Shown here: in pieces, positions 11,059 to 23,882 of the stretch
Layout of the letters: every line of letters begins with the position of its first letter
How positions within the stretch are numbered: position 1 is the stretch's first letter
From: Pelobates cultripes
Lineage: Eukaryota; Chordata; Amphibia; Anura; Pelobatidae
Assembly (NCBI GenBank): GCA_933207985.1
Contig: OW240916.1
Location: 86,953,502-87,017,501, forward strand
DNA: 64,000 nt
Direction of reading: 5' to 3'
Notes under the pieces: model-generated
What the model was told of the DNA's origin: nothing
What the model saw: the letters and a program-made list of their open reading frames with translations, nothing else
The model's database searches: none
Translations under genes and position numbers: made by a program

Positions 11059-12494
11059 CCGTGTTTCTCCGAAAATAAGATCGGGTCTTATATTAATTTT
11101 AGTCACAAAAAACACACTAGGGCTTATTTTCAGGGTAGGGCTTATTTATTTACGGTACCGGTATGTACATTGAACCCTCCCTTTAATTAATCCACCCCCC
11201 CCTTTAATAAATCCACCCCCTCTAATTAATCCAGTCCACCCTTTAATTAATTCACCCCCCTTTAATTAATTCACCCCTCTAATTAATCCAGCCCACGCTT
11301 TAATTAATTCACCACCCCTTTAATTAATTCACCCCCCTCTAATTAATCCAGTCCACCCTTTAATTAATTCACCACCCCTTTAATTAATTCACCCCCTCTA
11401 ATTAATCCAGCCCACCCTTTAATTAATTCACCCCCTTTAATTAATTCACCCCCCTCTAATTAATCCAGCCCACCCTTTAATTAATTCACCACCCCTTTAA
11501 TTCACCCCCTTCTAATTAATCCAGCCCACCCTTTAATTAATTCACCCCCTTTAATTAATTCACCCCCTCTAATTAATCTAGCCCACCCTTTAATTAATTC
11601 ACCACCCCTTTAATTAATTCACCCCCTCTAATTAATCCAGCCCACCCTTTAATTAATTCACCACCCCTTTAATTAATTCACCCCCTCTAACTAATCCAGC
11701 CCACCCTTCAATTAATTCACCACCCCTTTAATTAATTCACCCCCTCTAATTAATCCAGTCCACCCTTTAATTAATTCACCCCCCTCTAATTAATCCAGCC
11801 CACCCTTTAATTAATTCACCACCACTTTAATTAATTCACCCCCTCTAATTAATCCAGTCCCCTTTAATTAATTCACCCTCCTTTAATTAATTCACCCTCC
11901 TTTAATTAATTCACCCCCTCTAGTTAATCCAGCCCACCCTTTAATTAATTCACCCCCCTCTAATTAATCCAGCCCACCCTTTAATTAATTCACCACCCCT
12001 TTAATTAATTCACCCCCCTCTAATTAATCCAGCCCACCCTTTAATTAATTCACCCCCTTTAATTAATTCACCCCCCTCTAATTAATCCAGCCCACCCTTT
12101 AATTAATTCATCCCCCCTTTAATTAATTCATCCCCCCTTTAATTAATTCACCCCCCGCCCCCTTTAATTAATTCAGTCCCAGACATAAAATATCTAGCGG
12201 TACTCACATTTCAAAGATTCCTTGCCGAGTCCGACCACTGGGAGCCTCACCGCCTGGAAATGGATCCTTCCGCTGAAGATCCGTGAAGGCAGACTGACGG
12301 CGCTGCGAAATGTCGTCATCACGTTGCGCGATGCCGCGGCCCGCAACGCTCCTCCTACAGTAGAAGAAGGAAGTCTCGCCGCAAAGGTACAATGCCTAGG
12401 TCTTATTTTCGGGGTAGGGCTTATATTGCAGCCCACCCCGAAAATCCGACTAGGGCTTATTTTCGGGGTAGGGTTTATTTTCGGGGAAACATGG
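11059..12494. mobile_element. non-autonomous DNA element carrying a tandem array
   Basis: Inverted ends: left CCGTGTTTCTCCGAAAATAA, right complement CCATGTTTCCCCGAAAATAA, with extra inner copies of AGGGCTTATTTTCGGGGTAG. TA flanks both ends (11057-11058, 12495-12496), which may be the target duplication. The L1 3' region continues on both sides. The middle kilobase is a TTAATTAA-rich tandem array. Open frames in 12194-12718 are by-products of the CpG-rich right part. Superfamily left open. Confidence 0.65.
11168..12175. repeat. TTTAATTAATTCACC minisatellite
   Basis: About 1 kb of units built from TTTAATTAATTCACCCCC, CTCTAATTAATCCAG and CCCACCC, in a higher-order period near 55-60 bp with many length variants. 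It carries dozens of TTAATTAA palindromes (PacI sites) and lies entirely inside the element at 11059-12494. Confidence 0.9.
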
Positions 12495-13361
12495 TATTAT
12501 GTAGTGGTGTTCCTTGTTTTACGTTAGTTCTGGTTGCTGCAGCTGTTTATAATTGTTATTGTTTGACTCTGTGTCTAGTGGGAGGGGGGTTCCAGGATGT
12601 AACTCCTGGGGGGGGGGTGAACTATATTACATCGTGTAACAGTTTACAGTGTCTTCACTTACGTTACGGTTGGTTTGTGTTCCGTGTTATTGTGTTTGTG
12701 GTGCGTTTATTTTCCTAGATAGTAGATGGTATGTGTTTGTGAGTCTCCATCCGGGGTGTGTTCAGGAGTGGGGGGGGGGTGGTCAGGTCATGGGGCTGGT
12801 GTTTGAGTTCTGTTGGTGGACCCATAGATGTGTTGTGTCCCCTGTCCAGGCTTGAGTATACCTGAAGGTTGAGTTTTCCGGGGTTGGGTGGTGATAAGTC
12901 TGGGTGGGCTATTACCCTGTCTATGGTATTTGTGTATGCCCTGAAATGGGCTGCTTTTGTAAGGTGGGATGTGTTGGACGGTGTGTTTTTGTATAGGTCG
13001 AGTACGTCCTGCTGTGACTGGTGGTCTGCCTCTTTCAGTTCTATGGTGTGTGGCCGGTTTGTTTTGTTCCTGAGGCATTGTTCGTGTCCGGGGCGTTGTG
13101 GGGTTGCGTCCTATTTATTAGTTACACTTTTTGCCGTCTCTGTGATGGATGTGCTCTTGGGTCTGCTTGACGTTATGGTCTGGTCTGGGGTGTGTTTGCT
13201 CGGGTTCGAGTCTCGCTTTGTGTTGTTGGGTTGTTTGATGTGTGGTGGTGTGGGTGTTGTCGTTTGGCGTTGTTGCCATGGGTGGTGGAGGTGTCTTACG
13301 TTAGGGGTGTGGAGGGGGTGCGTATTTGGTGGCTCTATTGGTTGGATGAGAGGGCTGGGTT

Positions 13362-16300
13362 TTACCTCTGTGTTGTTGCTCCTTGGGTGCTCCCTCCCAC
13401 CTGGTCTGTCCCGCTTGATGGGGCGTTTGGTAGGGTTGGGAATTCGAAGATCCATGGCTCCCATATTTTGTCGAAATGTTTGGTGGTGTCGTGTACTAAG
13501 GCTGTCAGTTTATCCATTTGCATGGCTTCGTTGATTTTATGTTTTATGATTGTGATGGACAGGATGTCTGGGCTCCCCCATTTCTCTGCGATCGCTCGCC
13601 TGGTGGCTAGTGCTAGCTTGGCCAGTAGTTTGTTTTGTGCCCTTGGGGTGTTTTTGAGGGGTCTGGATAGGAGCCACAGCCAGGGGTCCAGCGGGATTGT
13701 GGTGTGTAGTGCCTGTGTGGCTAGTCGCGCTATATGTTGCCAAAGTGTGGTTAACCGGGGACACTCCCACCACATGTGAGTGTATGTTCCTCTGTTCCCA
13801 CACCCCTTCCAGCACAGATCATTGTCTGATTGTTTCATTTGTTTCAGGCGTAGTGGAGTGACGTACCATCTGAGGAGGGTTTTGTACACTTGCTCTTTGT
13901 GGTTAACGCAAATCGATACCATTGCTGTAGCTTCCCATATGTCCACCCAGTCACTCTGGTCCTCCATGGGGCCCAGGTCTCTCTCCCAGGCGGCCGTATA
14001 GGACATAGAACCTTCCCGTGATTTTCTACTTAGTAGGGAGTATAATATTGATATTTGTCCCCTGCATAGTGGGTGTGTGTTACACGCTTTTTCTAGCGGT
14101 GTGAGGGGGGTATTGCTCGTTTTCTGTAGGGCTGGTTTGTCTATGTAGCTGCGAATCTGTAGGTATCGAAAGAAGTCGTGGGTTATGAAAGGGGTCTGTT
14201 GAGGAAGTTCCGCAAAGGGTATGATCCTTTGGTTTTTGTAGAATTGATGAATGCGGGTCAGATCATTGTCTTCATAACAGGTGAAGTCCTTCGGGGACAT
14301 ACCTGGCGTGAATTTAGTGTTCCGGAGGATGGGCATTAGTGCGGAGGGATGGGAAATGAGATCATGTTTTTTGGTGATTTTATCCCAGATGTTGATCGTG
14401 GTGAGGATAGCTGGGGAGGTGACGGGAGTCGGTGGCCTGGCGTCTTTTGGGAGCCAGATGAAGAGGGAGGGGAAATCTGAGCCGAATATATTGTGTTCTA
14501 GGTCGACCCATCTCTTAAGGCCGGGGGCGGCGTGGAGTTGGATTGTCTGTGCTATTTGTGCAGCGTGGAAGTATTTGGTGAGGTTGGGAAGTCCCTGTCC
14601 GCCCTGTCTATTTGGTATGTACAGTGTTCGTCGGGCGATACGTGCTCTATTTCCGGACCATATAAACTTGTCTCTTTTGGTCTGTAGTTTTTTTAAAATC
14701 AGAGGCTAGTATTGGGATTGGAAGGGTTTGGAAGAGGTATAGGAACCTCGGGAGGAGGTTCATTTTTATTGAGGTCGTTCGGCCGATCCATGAAATCGAC
14801 ATGTCTTTCCATTTTGCTAGGTCTTGTGTGGCTGTTGCCAGTAGGGGTGTGTAATTTAAGCTGTAGGTTTGCGTTAGGTCCGCTGGGAGAGTGATACCTA
14901 GGTATTTAATGGCTGTGGTCTGGTACGTGAACGGGTGCCTTGTTTGGAGGGTTTGGAGGGTAGTTTGATCTACTTGGATCGGGAGGGCCTCGGTTTTTCC
15001 TAGGTTGAGTTTGTATCCCGAGATGTGTGCGTATTTTGTTAACTCTGTGGACAGAGGTGGTAGGGAGTTCAGCGGGTCTGCGATTGTCAAAAGTACATCA
15101 TCTGCATACGCCGCAATCTTATAGGTTTCGTCCCTGATTCGAACTCCGTGGATCTCGTTGTGGTTTTGCAGGACTTGGATTAGTGGTTCGAGGGAGATGG
15201 CGAATAGGATGGGGGAGAGTGGGCAACCCTGTCGCGTGCCATTCTTAATTTGGAAAGAGGGGGCTGTTGTCGAGTGTAGGAGAGGAGTGGCCGTGGGGGA
15301 GGAGTAGAGGGTTCTCAGTGCGTCCAGGAAGGGTGATGGAAAGCCGAATTTCTGTAGGGTTGTGAATAGAAAGGGCCATAGCAGTCTATCAAATGCCTTT
15401 TCGGCATCTAGGGATATTATCAGGGTTGGAATGCGTCTGCGGTTGGCGTACCAGATTAGGTCGAAGGTGCGTCTTGTGTTATCGCTGGCTTGTCTGTTTG
15501 GGATAAAACCTACTTGGTCTGGGTGGATAAGTCGGGGAAGGAGGGGGTTGAGTCTTTCTGCCATCACCTTCGTGAATAGTTTGACGTCTATGTTTAGTAG
15601 GGATATTGGTCTGTAATGTCCGGGATCTTGCAGGGTTTCGGTAGGAGGCATATGTTCGCCTGCAGCATGTCCGGGGACAGGGGGTCCCCCTTTAGAAGAG
15701 AGTTGTAGAGTTTGCTGAGTTGCGGGAGCAGGGTCGACGCAAAGGTTTTGTAATATAGCCCCGAGAATCCGTCTGGGCCCGGGCATTTATTTGGTTTTAG
15801 TGTTTTGAGTGCTTTTGCTATTTCATCTGTTGTAATTTCTTCGGACAGTCGGCTAGCTCCGTCGGGTGTTAGTGAGGGTAGGGTGATAGAGTCGAGGTAT
15901 TCGTTGATTTTGGTGGTTAGTTGTGTGGGGTCACGTCTGTGTTGGGGGCTATGATCGTAGAGCTCCGAGAAGTATTCTTGGAATACCTTTGCTATTTGGT
16001 CTGGTGATTCCTGCAGCTTTCCCTCTCTCGAATGGATTTTTGTGATTTTTTTTTTATGTGCAGCTCTACGGTTGAGTTTACGGGCAAGTAAGGTGTCCGC
16101 TTTGTTGGACTTCTCGTAAAAGAGCTGGCGGGTCCATTGGAGGGCCTTGACTGCGTCCGCGGACATGAAGTCTTTTATGGCTGCCTGATGTTGGTGTATT
16201 TTAGTGTTTAAGTCTGGTGTGGGTTGTTTTTTGAAGGCGATTTCCAGTAAGCGGAGTTCTTTTAGGTTTTTTTCGAATTGTGCTAGGCGTTGTTTCTTGT

Positions 16301-17197
16301 GGTGGGTGGCCTGGCTTATTAATGTGCCTCTAATTACTGCCTTGTGCGCCGCCCATAGTATCCCCTGTGAGGTGACTGAGTGTTGGTTCAGTGTGAAATA
16401 GTCGGTGATGGCCTGAGAGGTGTAATCTCTGATCGCTGGGTTATGCAATAGGGTGGGGTTCAGGCGCCAGTGCCATCGGCGGGTCATGGCCGGTGGGTCG
16501 AGGGTAAGTGAGATTTCAGTGTGGTCCGACAGCGTGATTGATCCTATTGTTGTGGATTTGATCATTGGTAATACAGATGGGGAGGTCAGGAATAAGTCTA
16601 TGCGTGAGTGGGATTGGTGTGGGTGGGAGTAGAATGTGTAGTCCCGAGAGGCCGGGTGTTGCGCCCTCCATGTGTCCACAAGGTGTGTGCGCATGAGGAT
16701 GGGGTGGCGTTGTAGTCTCCTCTTATTACCAGGTGGTATGAGGAGAACAGTGCTAGATGCGCCTGTAGTGCCAGCCAAAAGGAGGTTGAAGGGATGTTTG
16801 GAGCGTAAATCGAGGTAAAGGCGTATTTTTGGGTGCCTATTTTCCCTGCCACCGTTACATAGCGCCCTTGTGGGTCTGCCTCGGTTTTGTCCACTGTAAG
16901 GGGACATGCTTTATGCATTAGTATCGCTACTCCATTTTGTTTGCCTGTCGGTGAGTTAGCAAGGAAGTTCCTGTTGAAATTTCTATTTTGTAGGGGGAAA
17001 GGTCTGTTGTGTTGGAAGTGGGTTTCTTGTAAGAAAATAATTTGCGCGTGGGTTCTGTTTGCCCATCGCATGGTTTGGTGGCGCTTGAGAGGGTTGTTGA
17101 GGCCCTTGCAATTGATGAATATACATGTCAGCGGGGGTGCCATGGATCTCCTCCCAGTTTGTCCCTTTCCGGGGTGTTTTGCCCCTGGGTGGTGCAA
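13362..17197 (-). pseudogene. L1 ORF2 (endonuclease and reverse transcriptase), frameshifted
   Basis: Read on the minus strand. The apurinic endonuclease begins at 17197 and includes NCKGLNNPLKRHQTM and FLQETHF; the frame shifts near 16700, then continues to SRIDLFLTS and SDHTEISLTL. The linker is rich in lysine and glutamate. Reverse transcriptase starts with LKPNKCPGPDGF, shifts frame near 15620, and continues with YRPISLLNIDVKLFTKVMA, SLDAEKAFDRL, GTRQGCPLSPILFA and the active-site AYADDVLLT near 15090. After another break near 14500 the C-terminal segment (14336-13362) holds the Cys/His motif CWKGCGNRGTYTHMWWECP. These are the domains of an L1-clade ORF2, which nicks target DNA and reverse-transcribes its own RNA. 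At least three frame breaks make the copy inactive. Confidence 0.88.
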
Positions 17198-17684
17198 AGG
17201 GAGAACAGGTGGGTGGGGTGGGGTGGGGGTGGGGGGTCGGCTGGGGTAGATGAGGTAAGGGAAAGGTAGTGTAGTGTTGGAGTGTGGTGTGGTGTCAAGT
17301 GCTGGTGGGTTCGTTAAGTGTGTCAGTTGTACCTGGTCTTACAGGGATATAGCCAGGAAAGTCGGAGGTGGAGTTTTGCCCCGCTCTTCTGCGGGGGCAA
17401 AGAGCAGTCGGGTGTGAGGAGAGGAGAAAGGGGTGTAAGGTTATGGGGTCGGGAAGGCCGGTGTGTCCCGTGCCTCCCCCCGAGCCTGTGTGTCTACGGT
17501 GAGCTTATATGTTGTGTGTTGCGTTGAATATGTATCCGCACGTGTTATTGAGGGCATTGTCACATGTCACTGGTTAAGCATAAAAATTTTTTAGCATACA
17601 CATATATATATTTATTTATCTTGGCATATTAATATTTAGAACAAAATAATTGAAAAAAATTACAGGACCACTCCGGGAATAACT

Positions 17685-18073
17685 TTAAAGGACCATTCCG
17701 GGCACCATAACAACATAACAACTCCTCACAGCATTACAATAAAGTTGTTATACTGTGAGGAGCTCCTGGGCACTGTCTTTACATGTTAAACCATTCTAAA
17801 CAGTTCCAGAATTCCTGAAGACTGTGCCCAACCGATCTGCCTCTAAAAGATGGGACCTTTTTTGGTCCAATTTTCAATCAGGAAGCCTCGGAGCAGGCGC
17901 CGCTGATAGTCTAAGAAAACCAGCTTATGCTCTCAGCGGTGATTTCACTCAGAAAGTTTCAGACCAAGAAAGGAAGTAGAGAGGCAGAGTTATTGGACGC
18001 CATCTTCCAGTGTTTTGGATTATATTGTTCATTAACGGTTTTTGTGGCTATGATGCTTGGAGTATTCCTTTAG
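17685..18073. mobile_element. TTAA-type MITE, family C
   Basis: Starts TTTAAAGGACCATTCCGGGC and ends GGAGTATTCCTTTAG, an imperfect inverted pair. TTAA is present at the left and mutated to TTAG at the right. An inner hairpin 'aactcctcacagcattacaa' follows the left end. It sits just outside the DIRS-like element. Confidence 0.55.
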
Positions 18074-18154
18074 CCTCTGCAGCATCTACAAGACTAATTA
18101 TGGATTCACTTTTCTAAAACAAAACAAATTGTTGTTTAAGAGAGATTAAATCAG

Positions 18155-18368
18155 ATTTTATTAAAGACACGGAGGCTCATAATATGCTGCACTATTTCTT
18201 AAATTCCCTCAGCAGCAAAGCAAGATAACATTAACATAGTTGAAAAAACAATGGAAAATGAAAAAATAACATCATGTACATACATCATATGCATAACAAC
18301 ACATCATCCAATGAAATACAGGCACAATCCTATATAAAGCAGGAACCATATCTCTACTTCCTCTTTCT
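18155..18368 (+). repeat. DIRS left inverted terminal arm
   Basis: About 214 bp that are the inverted complement of 38129-38872 once the MITE there is removed. Landmarks are AAAGACACGGAGGCTCATAA at the outer end, GATAACATTAACATAG in the middle and CTTCCTCTTTCT at the inner end. This arm preserves the empty target site of the MITE in the right arm. Confidence 0.88.
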
Positions 18369-18454
18369 TTGCTGCTCCCTCAGCTAAGTATATTTTTACT
18401 ACTGTATTCCTGTGGTGGCTCAGGATATTAAAAATAAGGAAAGGGCATTTTAAA

Positions 18455-18664
18455 TTGGACAAATCAGATGCATCCTATAAAAGATATAAGGAAGCCAATA
18501 ATGTGTGCAAAAAGGTGATTAGATTCGCTAAACTTCAAAGTGAAAAAATTATAGCCAAAGAGTGCAAAACCAACCCCAAAGCATTATTTAAGTACATAAA
18601 TTCTAAAAAAAAAAAAAATAAACGTGAAAATGTATGTACACTAAAAACTGGAATGAGGTGTTAG
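18455..18664 (+). pseudogene. CR1/L2-like ORF2 linker fragment
   Basis: Lysine-rich segment YKEANNVCKKVIRFAKLQSE...KTNPKALFKYINSK, the region between endonuclease and reverse transcriptase in CR1/L2-type ORF2. It is the N-terminal end of what survives of this LINE; the endonuclease is absent through 5' truncation. The continuation lies 7 kb away beyond the nested elements. Confidence 0.6.
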
Positions 18665-18800
18665 TTAATAAAGACCAGGAAGGGGGGGGGCATGTCATGG
18701 CTGGAGACCAGAGCGGTCGCATGCACTAGCAGCTCCGTTCCCAATTAACCTCGGATGAGTAATTAAGCCCCCCAAAAAACCAAACAAACAACAACCAACC

Positions 18801-19763
18801 TTGCAGAGATGTCGCAACCCAAGGGGAAAAGGACCACTGACAGGTCGGAGAAACTTTTTCGCCTCCAGAGCCGGCCAGCAAAAGACTCCACAGACACAAG
18901 AGCAGGCCCAAGATGGCGACGACGACAATGTGGAACATGCGGAGCAGATGGCGGACCAAACACCCGCCCTAACACAGGGTACACTGAAACCACTACTGGA
19001 GGAAATGTCCAATAAAATACTCAGTAAACTAGATACTGCAATGAAGGACATCCACAAAGATTTACACGAGCTGGGCACAAGAACCTCGCAAATGAAAGAC
19101 AAAATGGCAGAATATGAAATAGCCCATAACACCATGGCAGATACTATAGACGGCCTTATCACCAGAATTGAAGAGCAGGACATGAAGCTTGCGGACATGG
19201 AGGACAGGGCCTGCAGGAATAACCTGCGCGTACGAGGTATAACGGAAACCGTGAGCACACAAGACCTTATGGCCCATGTTACAGGGCTCCTAAAATGTAT
19301 CTTACCTGACTGGCCCCAGGAGACGCTCCTGATCGACAGGATACACCGCACAGTAAAACCGAGCTTCCTACTGCCTGAAACACCAAGGGATGTGCTGCTG
19401 TGCATGCATTACTTTCACGCTAAGGACGCAGCACTCAATGCTAACAGAACGAAGAAAAACCTACCGGAGACATACAAGATCATATCGATATACGCAGACA
19501 TTTCTACCACCACGCTGAAACACCGGAGAGAGTTTAAAGATATCACACAATCAATGAGAGACAACCATTTCCCATACCGCTGGGGATATCCGACAAAGCT
19601 CCTCATAACCAGGAAAGGGAAAACTACACTAGTGAAATCACCGGAGGAAGGTTACAGACTTCTCAAAACCTGGGATATCACCTTGCCAGACAGCTCACCC
19701 GAAGGAAGGAACGCCACCAGACTCTCCCCGGACTGTAAAAAAGCAAAGAAATGCTATAACTGA
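18801..19763 (+). pseudogene. L1 ORF1 (RNA-binding coiled-coil protein)
   Basis: A 320-residue open frame. Residues about 60-145 are heptad-rich and form a coiled coil (LLEEMSNKILSKLDTAMKD onward). This is followed by an RRM-like region starting DRACRNNLRVRGI and a C-terminal basic domain near TTLKHRREFKDI. This is the layout of L1 ORF1p, the trimeric chaperone that coats LINE RNA in the cytoplasm. An ATG 8 bases downstream in another frame (18809, MSQPKGKRTTDRSEKLF) looks more like the true family N-terminus, so one early frameshift is likely. Length is close to that of vertebrate ORF1 proteins, so damage seems limited to the start. Confidence 0.75.
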
Positions 19764-20569
19764 CTACCCACTCGACACTCACAAAATGGAGACGCTCTCT
19801 GAATGGAAAAGCTCAAGCTGGGAGATGGCCAAGATTGGGTAAAGTAACAAAAAAAAAAAATTTAAAAAATCAATAGTGCCGAAGGACATGGACAAACAAG
19901 GGACTAATAACCAGGCACTCTTAAAATAAGGGACAACTGTATTAAGAACTACTAAGGGAAGAGGCCTGGGAATTGGAACCCACTGTCTAAAACTGTATTA
20001 ATAAGGGGAATAGCTGGGAGCCATTACTATGAGTACAGGTTGATTACGGTACAAGATACAGACAGATTGGCAGAAAAACCGAGACACGAAAGATAAACCT
20101 AGGCCCTCCTAGCAAACCAAACACACAGAGACACTCTGCAAAACCATACAAATGCACGTAAACACTGACTAATAAAACAACTCACAGCCTGCATAAGACT
20201 CTACACGATCGCAGCGACTTAAATTAGGTTACGGGATGGAGACGGTACAGGACGTGAAGCTCAGCTTCAACCCCAGGGCATGAAGATGCAGTGCCTAGCC
20301 ATACTTATGGCAATGTTAACCTATGTTATAGTTGTTAAGTTTTATTAATTATTTCATTACTGGGTTCATTTAAACAATGCTTACTATGTTCATGGCAACA
20401 TCGACCACCAGACAGCAGAGACCACACCGGGACATCCAACACCGAGAATCCTCACACTAGATAACTCGGACTCTCACACGGTCATAATATTGGTAGACAC
20501 AGCACACAGGAAAGCGAAGCTCCAAGCCCAGGAGACACCATCACTAGGCTTGAAAGGCTGGGGGGGAGT

Positions 20570-23364
20570 GATGACTTCTGACTTCTATACTCATAAGCAA
20601 ACACGTTAACTTCATACCGCACGCCCATGACGAAGACAAGAATGGTAGATATTTCATAGTAACAGGAACAATAAACGACATGTTATACACGTTAGTAAGC
20701 ATATATGCACCTAACACCAACCAAACTTAGGGAATGGAAAAAAGAACTATATGACTTTAACTCCCAAAACCAAGTGCAACCAACAGCAGAAATTAAACAA
20801 CAAATAGTTACCATATCCAGACTGATACACCAACAGGCCCTAGAGCAAACACAGGCATGCATGGCGAAACAAAAAATAACTCATTACATGCAGGGCAATA
20901 AAGCAAGCAAACTACTAGCGATCCACCTCAAAAAGAAACAAGCGAATCAAAAAATAGCTTACCTAATAGACGGTAAGGGAAGGAAGATCACTAAACCCAA
21001 AGACATAAGCGATGAATTCGCCAAATACTACCATAGCCTATACAACTTGAAAGAGGATAGTAACACTGCCCACCCCAAGCCTACCTAGCACAGATCAATT
21101 TGCCAGAACTCACGACACAGCAGAAAGCAGACCTGATTAAACCCATAGACTCACAAGAGATCATAGATGTCATTAAAACGTTACCTACCGGCAAATCACC
21201 TGGACCGGACGGTCTAACAAACCAGTACTACAGAACGTTCAGCTCGACCCTAGCACCATATTTAGCCACGACCTTCAACTATGCAACCTCCACAAAATTG
21301 CTCCCGAGAGAAATGCTGCTAGCCCACATAGTCACATTACCGAAACCCAACAAACCGACCACGGTTCCACAAAACTTCAGACCCATATCATTACTAAATA
21401 CTGATGCAAAGATTTTTGCAAGACTATATGCAATGAGATTAGGGCAAATCATATCACATATCATACACAACAATCAGGTGGGATTTGTGAAAGGAAGACA
21501 TGGGTCCGACAGCACAAGGAAAGTATTAAACCTACTATACAAACTTCAGACACACGGACCGGGAGGCCTCTTCGTATCCTAGGACGCGGAGAAGGCCTTT
21601 GATAGGTTGTACTGGGGTTTTTGCAAGGCAACATTAACAAAATTTGGGATTCCAAAGGACTTTCGTAGCAGTAGTAGAAACACTATACAGCGCACCTAAG
21701 GCACAGGTCCTAAACTCAGGCTTCTTATCGGAACCTTTCCAACTAACAAACGGCACCCGCCAGTGCTGCCCCTTGTCACCACTGCTTTACATCGTGGCCT
21801 TAGCTAGCAAAAGCAGAGTCAATACAAATATACATGGCATACAGATACTGAATACAGAGCAGGGCTGTTTGCTGATGACGTGATTCTGACACTCACACAA
21901 CCACTCACCTCACTACCCAACCTCCTTACCGAAATCAACACATATGGGGAACACTCTTAATACAAACTCAACCTCACTAAAACGCAAGCTATAGGGAATA
22001 ACACTGACACAACTAAAAGACTGTTTTCAGTTTGACTGGAGAGAGGATTACATCACATTCCTGGGACTGAAGATCCCTAAACACCCTGCGCAATTATTGG
22101 AGCTAAACTATGGCAGGTTATTACGAGAGGTAAGGGAAACATTGAAAAGCTGGGAGAACAAATACCTGTCCTGGATAGGAAGAATGCTGGCCATAAAGAT
22201 GATGCTACTACCCAAGTTCCAATACTTATTACGCACATTACAGATATTCCTCCCGAACACCTACCTTAATAAATTACAAAGGATAATCACACAATTTGTA
22301 TGGGTGAACAAGAAAACTAGACTAGCTACAAAACTCCTGTGCAAACCAATGAAACATGGGGGTCTTGGACTCCCGAATGTCCACATGTACTACAGAGCCG
22401 CCAATATGTCAGTAGCCCTACAAACACACAAAACACAAACAGCAGGGGAAAGACCACAATGGGAGGAGATATAATCTGCTGAGGAATGCCACAGAGGCAT
22501 AAAACACATGTTTTGGGTTCCACACAAGTTAAGACCAAAACCTCCAAAAATACTCCCGACAACAGCACTATTGTTGGATGTCTGGGACTCCACAACACGA
22601 CAACTGGGACACATTAACCACTGGGCACTGCAGACACCGTTACAGAGCCTATTCATAGCAAACCCCACACTGAACATTTGCCCGTGGACACAAAATTGTT
22701 GCACAAAAGTAGACCAACTATTCCGTGAGGGTAAAAAAGGACAGTATTCTGATTTGCGACAGAAATACAACCTACCTAAAAGCACACTGTTCTCCTACCT
22801 CCAAATGAAATCTCTGTTAGAGAACAACATAAATAAAACTTCCTCCCAACCCCTACAGCAGTTGTATAAAATATGCGAAACAGGGACCATACCAAAAAAA
22901 CTGCCATCCATACTATACGCAACTCTAAATGATAGTCCACCCAACGATACACTAGATAAATTTAGAGAGCACTGGCAAAGGGATTTATGGCACACAAAGG
23001 AAGGTCAAGGTGTTCTTTACATGTAGAGTTAATGAGGAAAATCCAATATAGATGGTAAATGATACCGACCAGGTTAGCGAATATCTATCCAAACACATCG
23101 AAAATATGCTGGAGGTGTGGGGAAGATGAAGGCAGTATGTACCACATTTGGTGGACATGCCCAAAGATAAAGGGATATTGGGAGCTGGTGGAGGGGCTTA
23201 TCAACGGTTCCTTACACACAAAAATCACACTGCAGCCGGAGAATGGGCTGCTTTTCAGGATTCCAGATACTCTCAACAAAGCACAAAAGACACTCTTGTT
23301 TCACATACTGATAGCTGCAAACACACTGATTAGCACGGGCATGGAAGCAAACCACTTGCCCTAA
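20570..23364 (+). pseudogene. L1 ORF2, endonuclease deleted, multiple stops
   Basis: The endonuclease survives only as a short piece around 20600-20725 (it includes VSIYAPN) and is joined directly to the linker at about 20725. Reverse transcriptase follows in pieces: TGKSPGPDGLTNQYYRTFS (21190), FRPISLLNTDAKIFARLYA, then a stop TAG at 21580-21582, GTRQCCPLSPLLY (21755), and a FADDVILT-type active site around 21868. The C-terminal region (22097-23364) includes the Cys/His motif CWRCGEDEGSMYHIWWTCP. The domain order matches the minus L1 copy. Stops and frame shifts occur throughout, so it is dead. Confidence 0.82.
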
Positions 23365-23882
23365 GCAAAACCGGCTTCTATCTCGGTTCTCCTTGAACTT
23401 ACTGTATGAAACGAAGCTTACGACAAACTATACATCCCCAGGCCATATCTTAGAGGCCAGACACAACTGGGAAATGTTTACAATAGGGAGGGAACAAACG
23501 GATCCTGCATCTTAACACAAAAGAATAAAATGTATAAGAGCAAGGCCATACTAAAGGGGAACATGACTGACATTACAGATGTGGTACCATAACCGCTAAG
23601 AAGGCTCTGCATAGCCAACAGTGTTGAGGTTCTGCTTGTATACAGCATGTTGATGTGAACACTAGATGTTGAGACACCAGTGGTTGAAATTTGCCCTACT
23701 GTAAGCTGTTTAAGATAACATGTTACGTAATATGTGAATCGTACAAGGTTTTCACGAACCTAAACGCATTTCCCCCCCCCTTCTTTCTTTCTGTATCCCT
23801 GTTTTATGTTTTTTGAGAAAGAGAAAAAAAATTAATAAAGCACAAATTGGAAAAAAATAAAGACCAGGAAAAGGCAGCAATT

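Larger units (their letters stand above)
10655..17570 (-). mobile_element. L1-type LINE, minus strand, 5' truncated and interrupted
   Basis: The body is a minus-strand ORF2 (13362-17197) followed by a long GC-rich 3' untranslated region that ends at 10655-10690 in an A-rich tail, read on the minus strand as AATAAAAACCTTGAATTCAA. The 3' region is split by a separate repeat at 11059-12494. Upstream of ORF2 (17198-17570) there is only noncoding G-rich sequence and no ORF1, so the copy is 5' truncated. Base composition drops sharply at about 17575, marking the edge. Target duplications were not resolved because both edges are AT-rich. Confidence 0.8.
18682..23855 (+). mobile_element. L1-type LINE with perfect 15-bp target duplication
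   Basis: The flanks AATAAAGACCAGGAA at 18667-18681 and 23856-23870 are identical, a clear target-site duplication. It starts with a G-run, encodes ORF1 (18801-19763) and a broken ORF2 (about 20570-23364), and ends in an AATAAAGC/A-rich tail at 23830-23855. It sits within the CR1/L2-like LINE. It is a different L1 lineage from the minus copy at 10655-17570, with AT-richer codons. The endonuclease domain is largely deleted, so it spans both element ends but is not complete. Confidence 0.9.

Noticed and set aside
12194..13779. Several open frames on both strands (for example 12869-13534 plus, 13192-13779 plus)
   Set aside because: They are opposite-strand or off-frame shadows of the minus-strand L1 and of the GC-rich right part of the element at 11059-12494.
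18695..19405. 236-codon minus-strand open frame over L1 ORF1
   Set aside because: Antisense shadow of ORF1; no family features.
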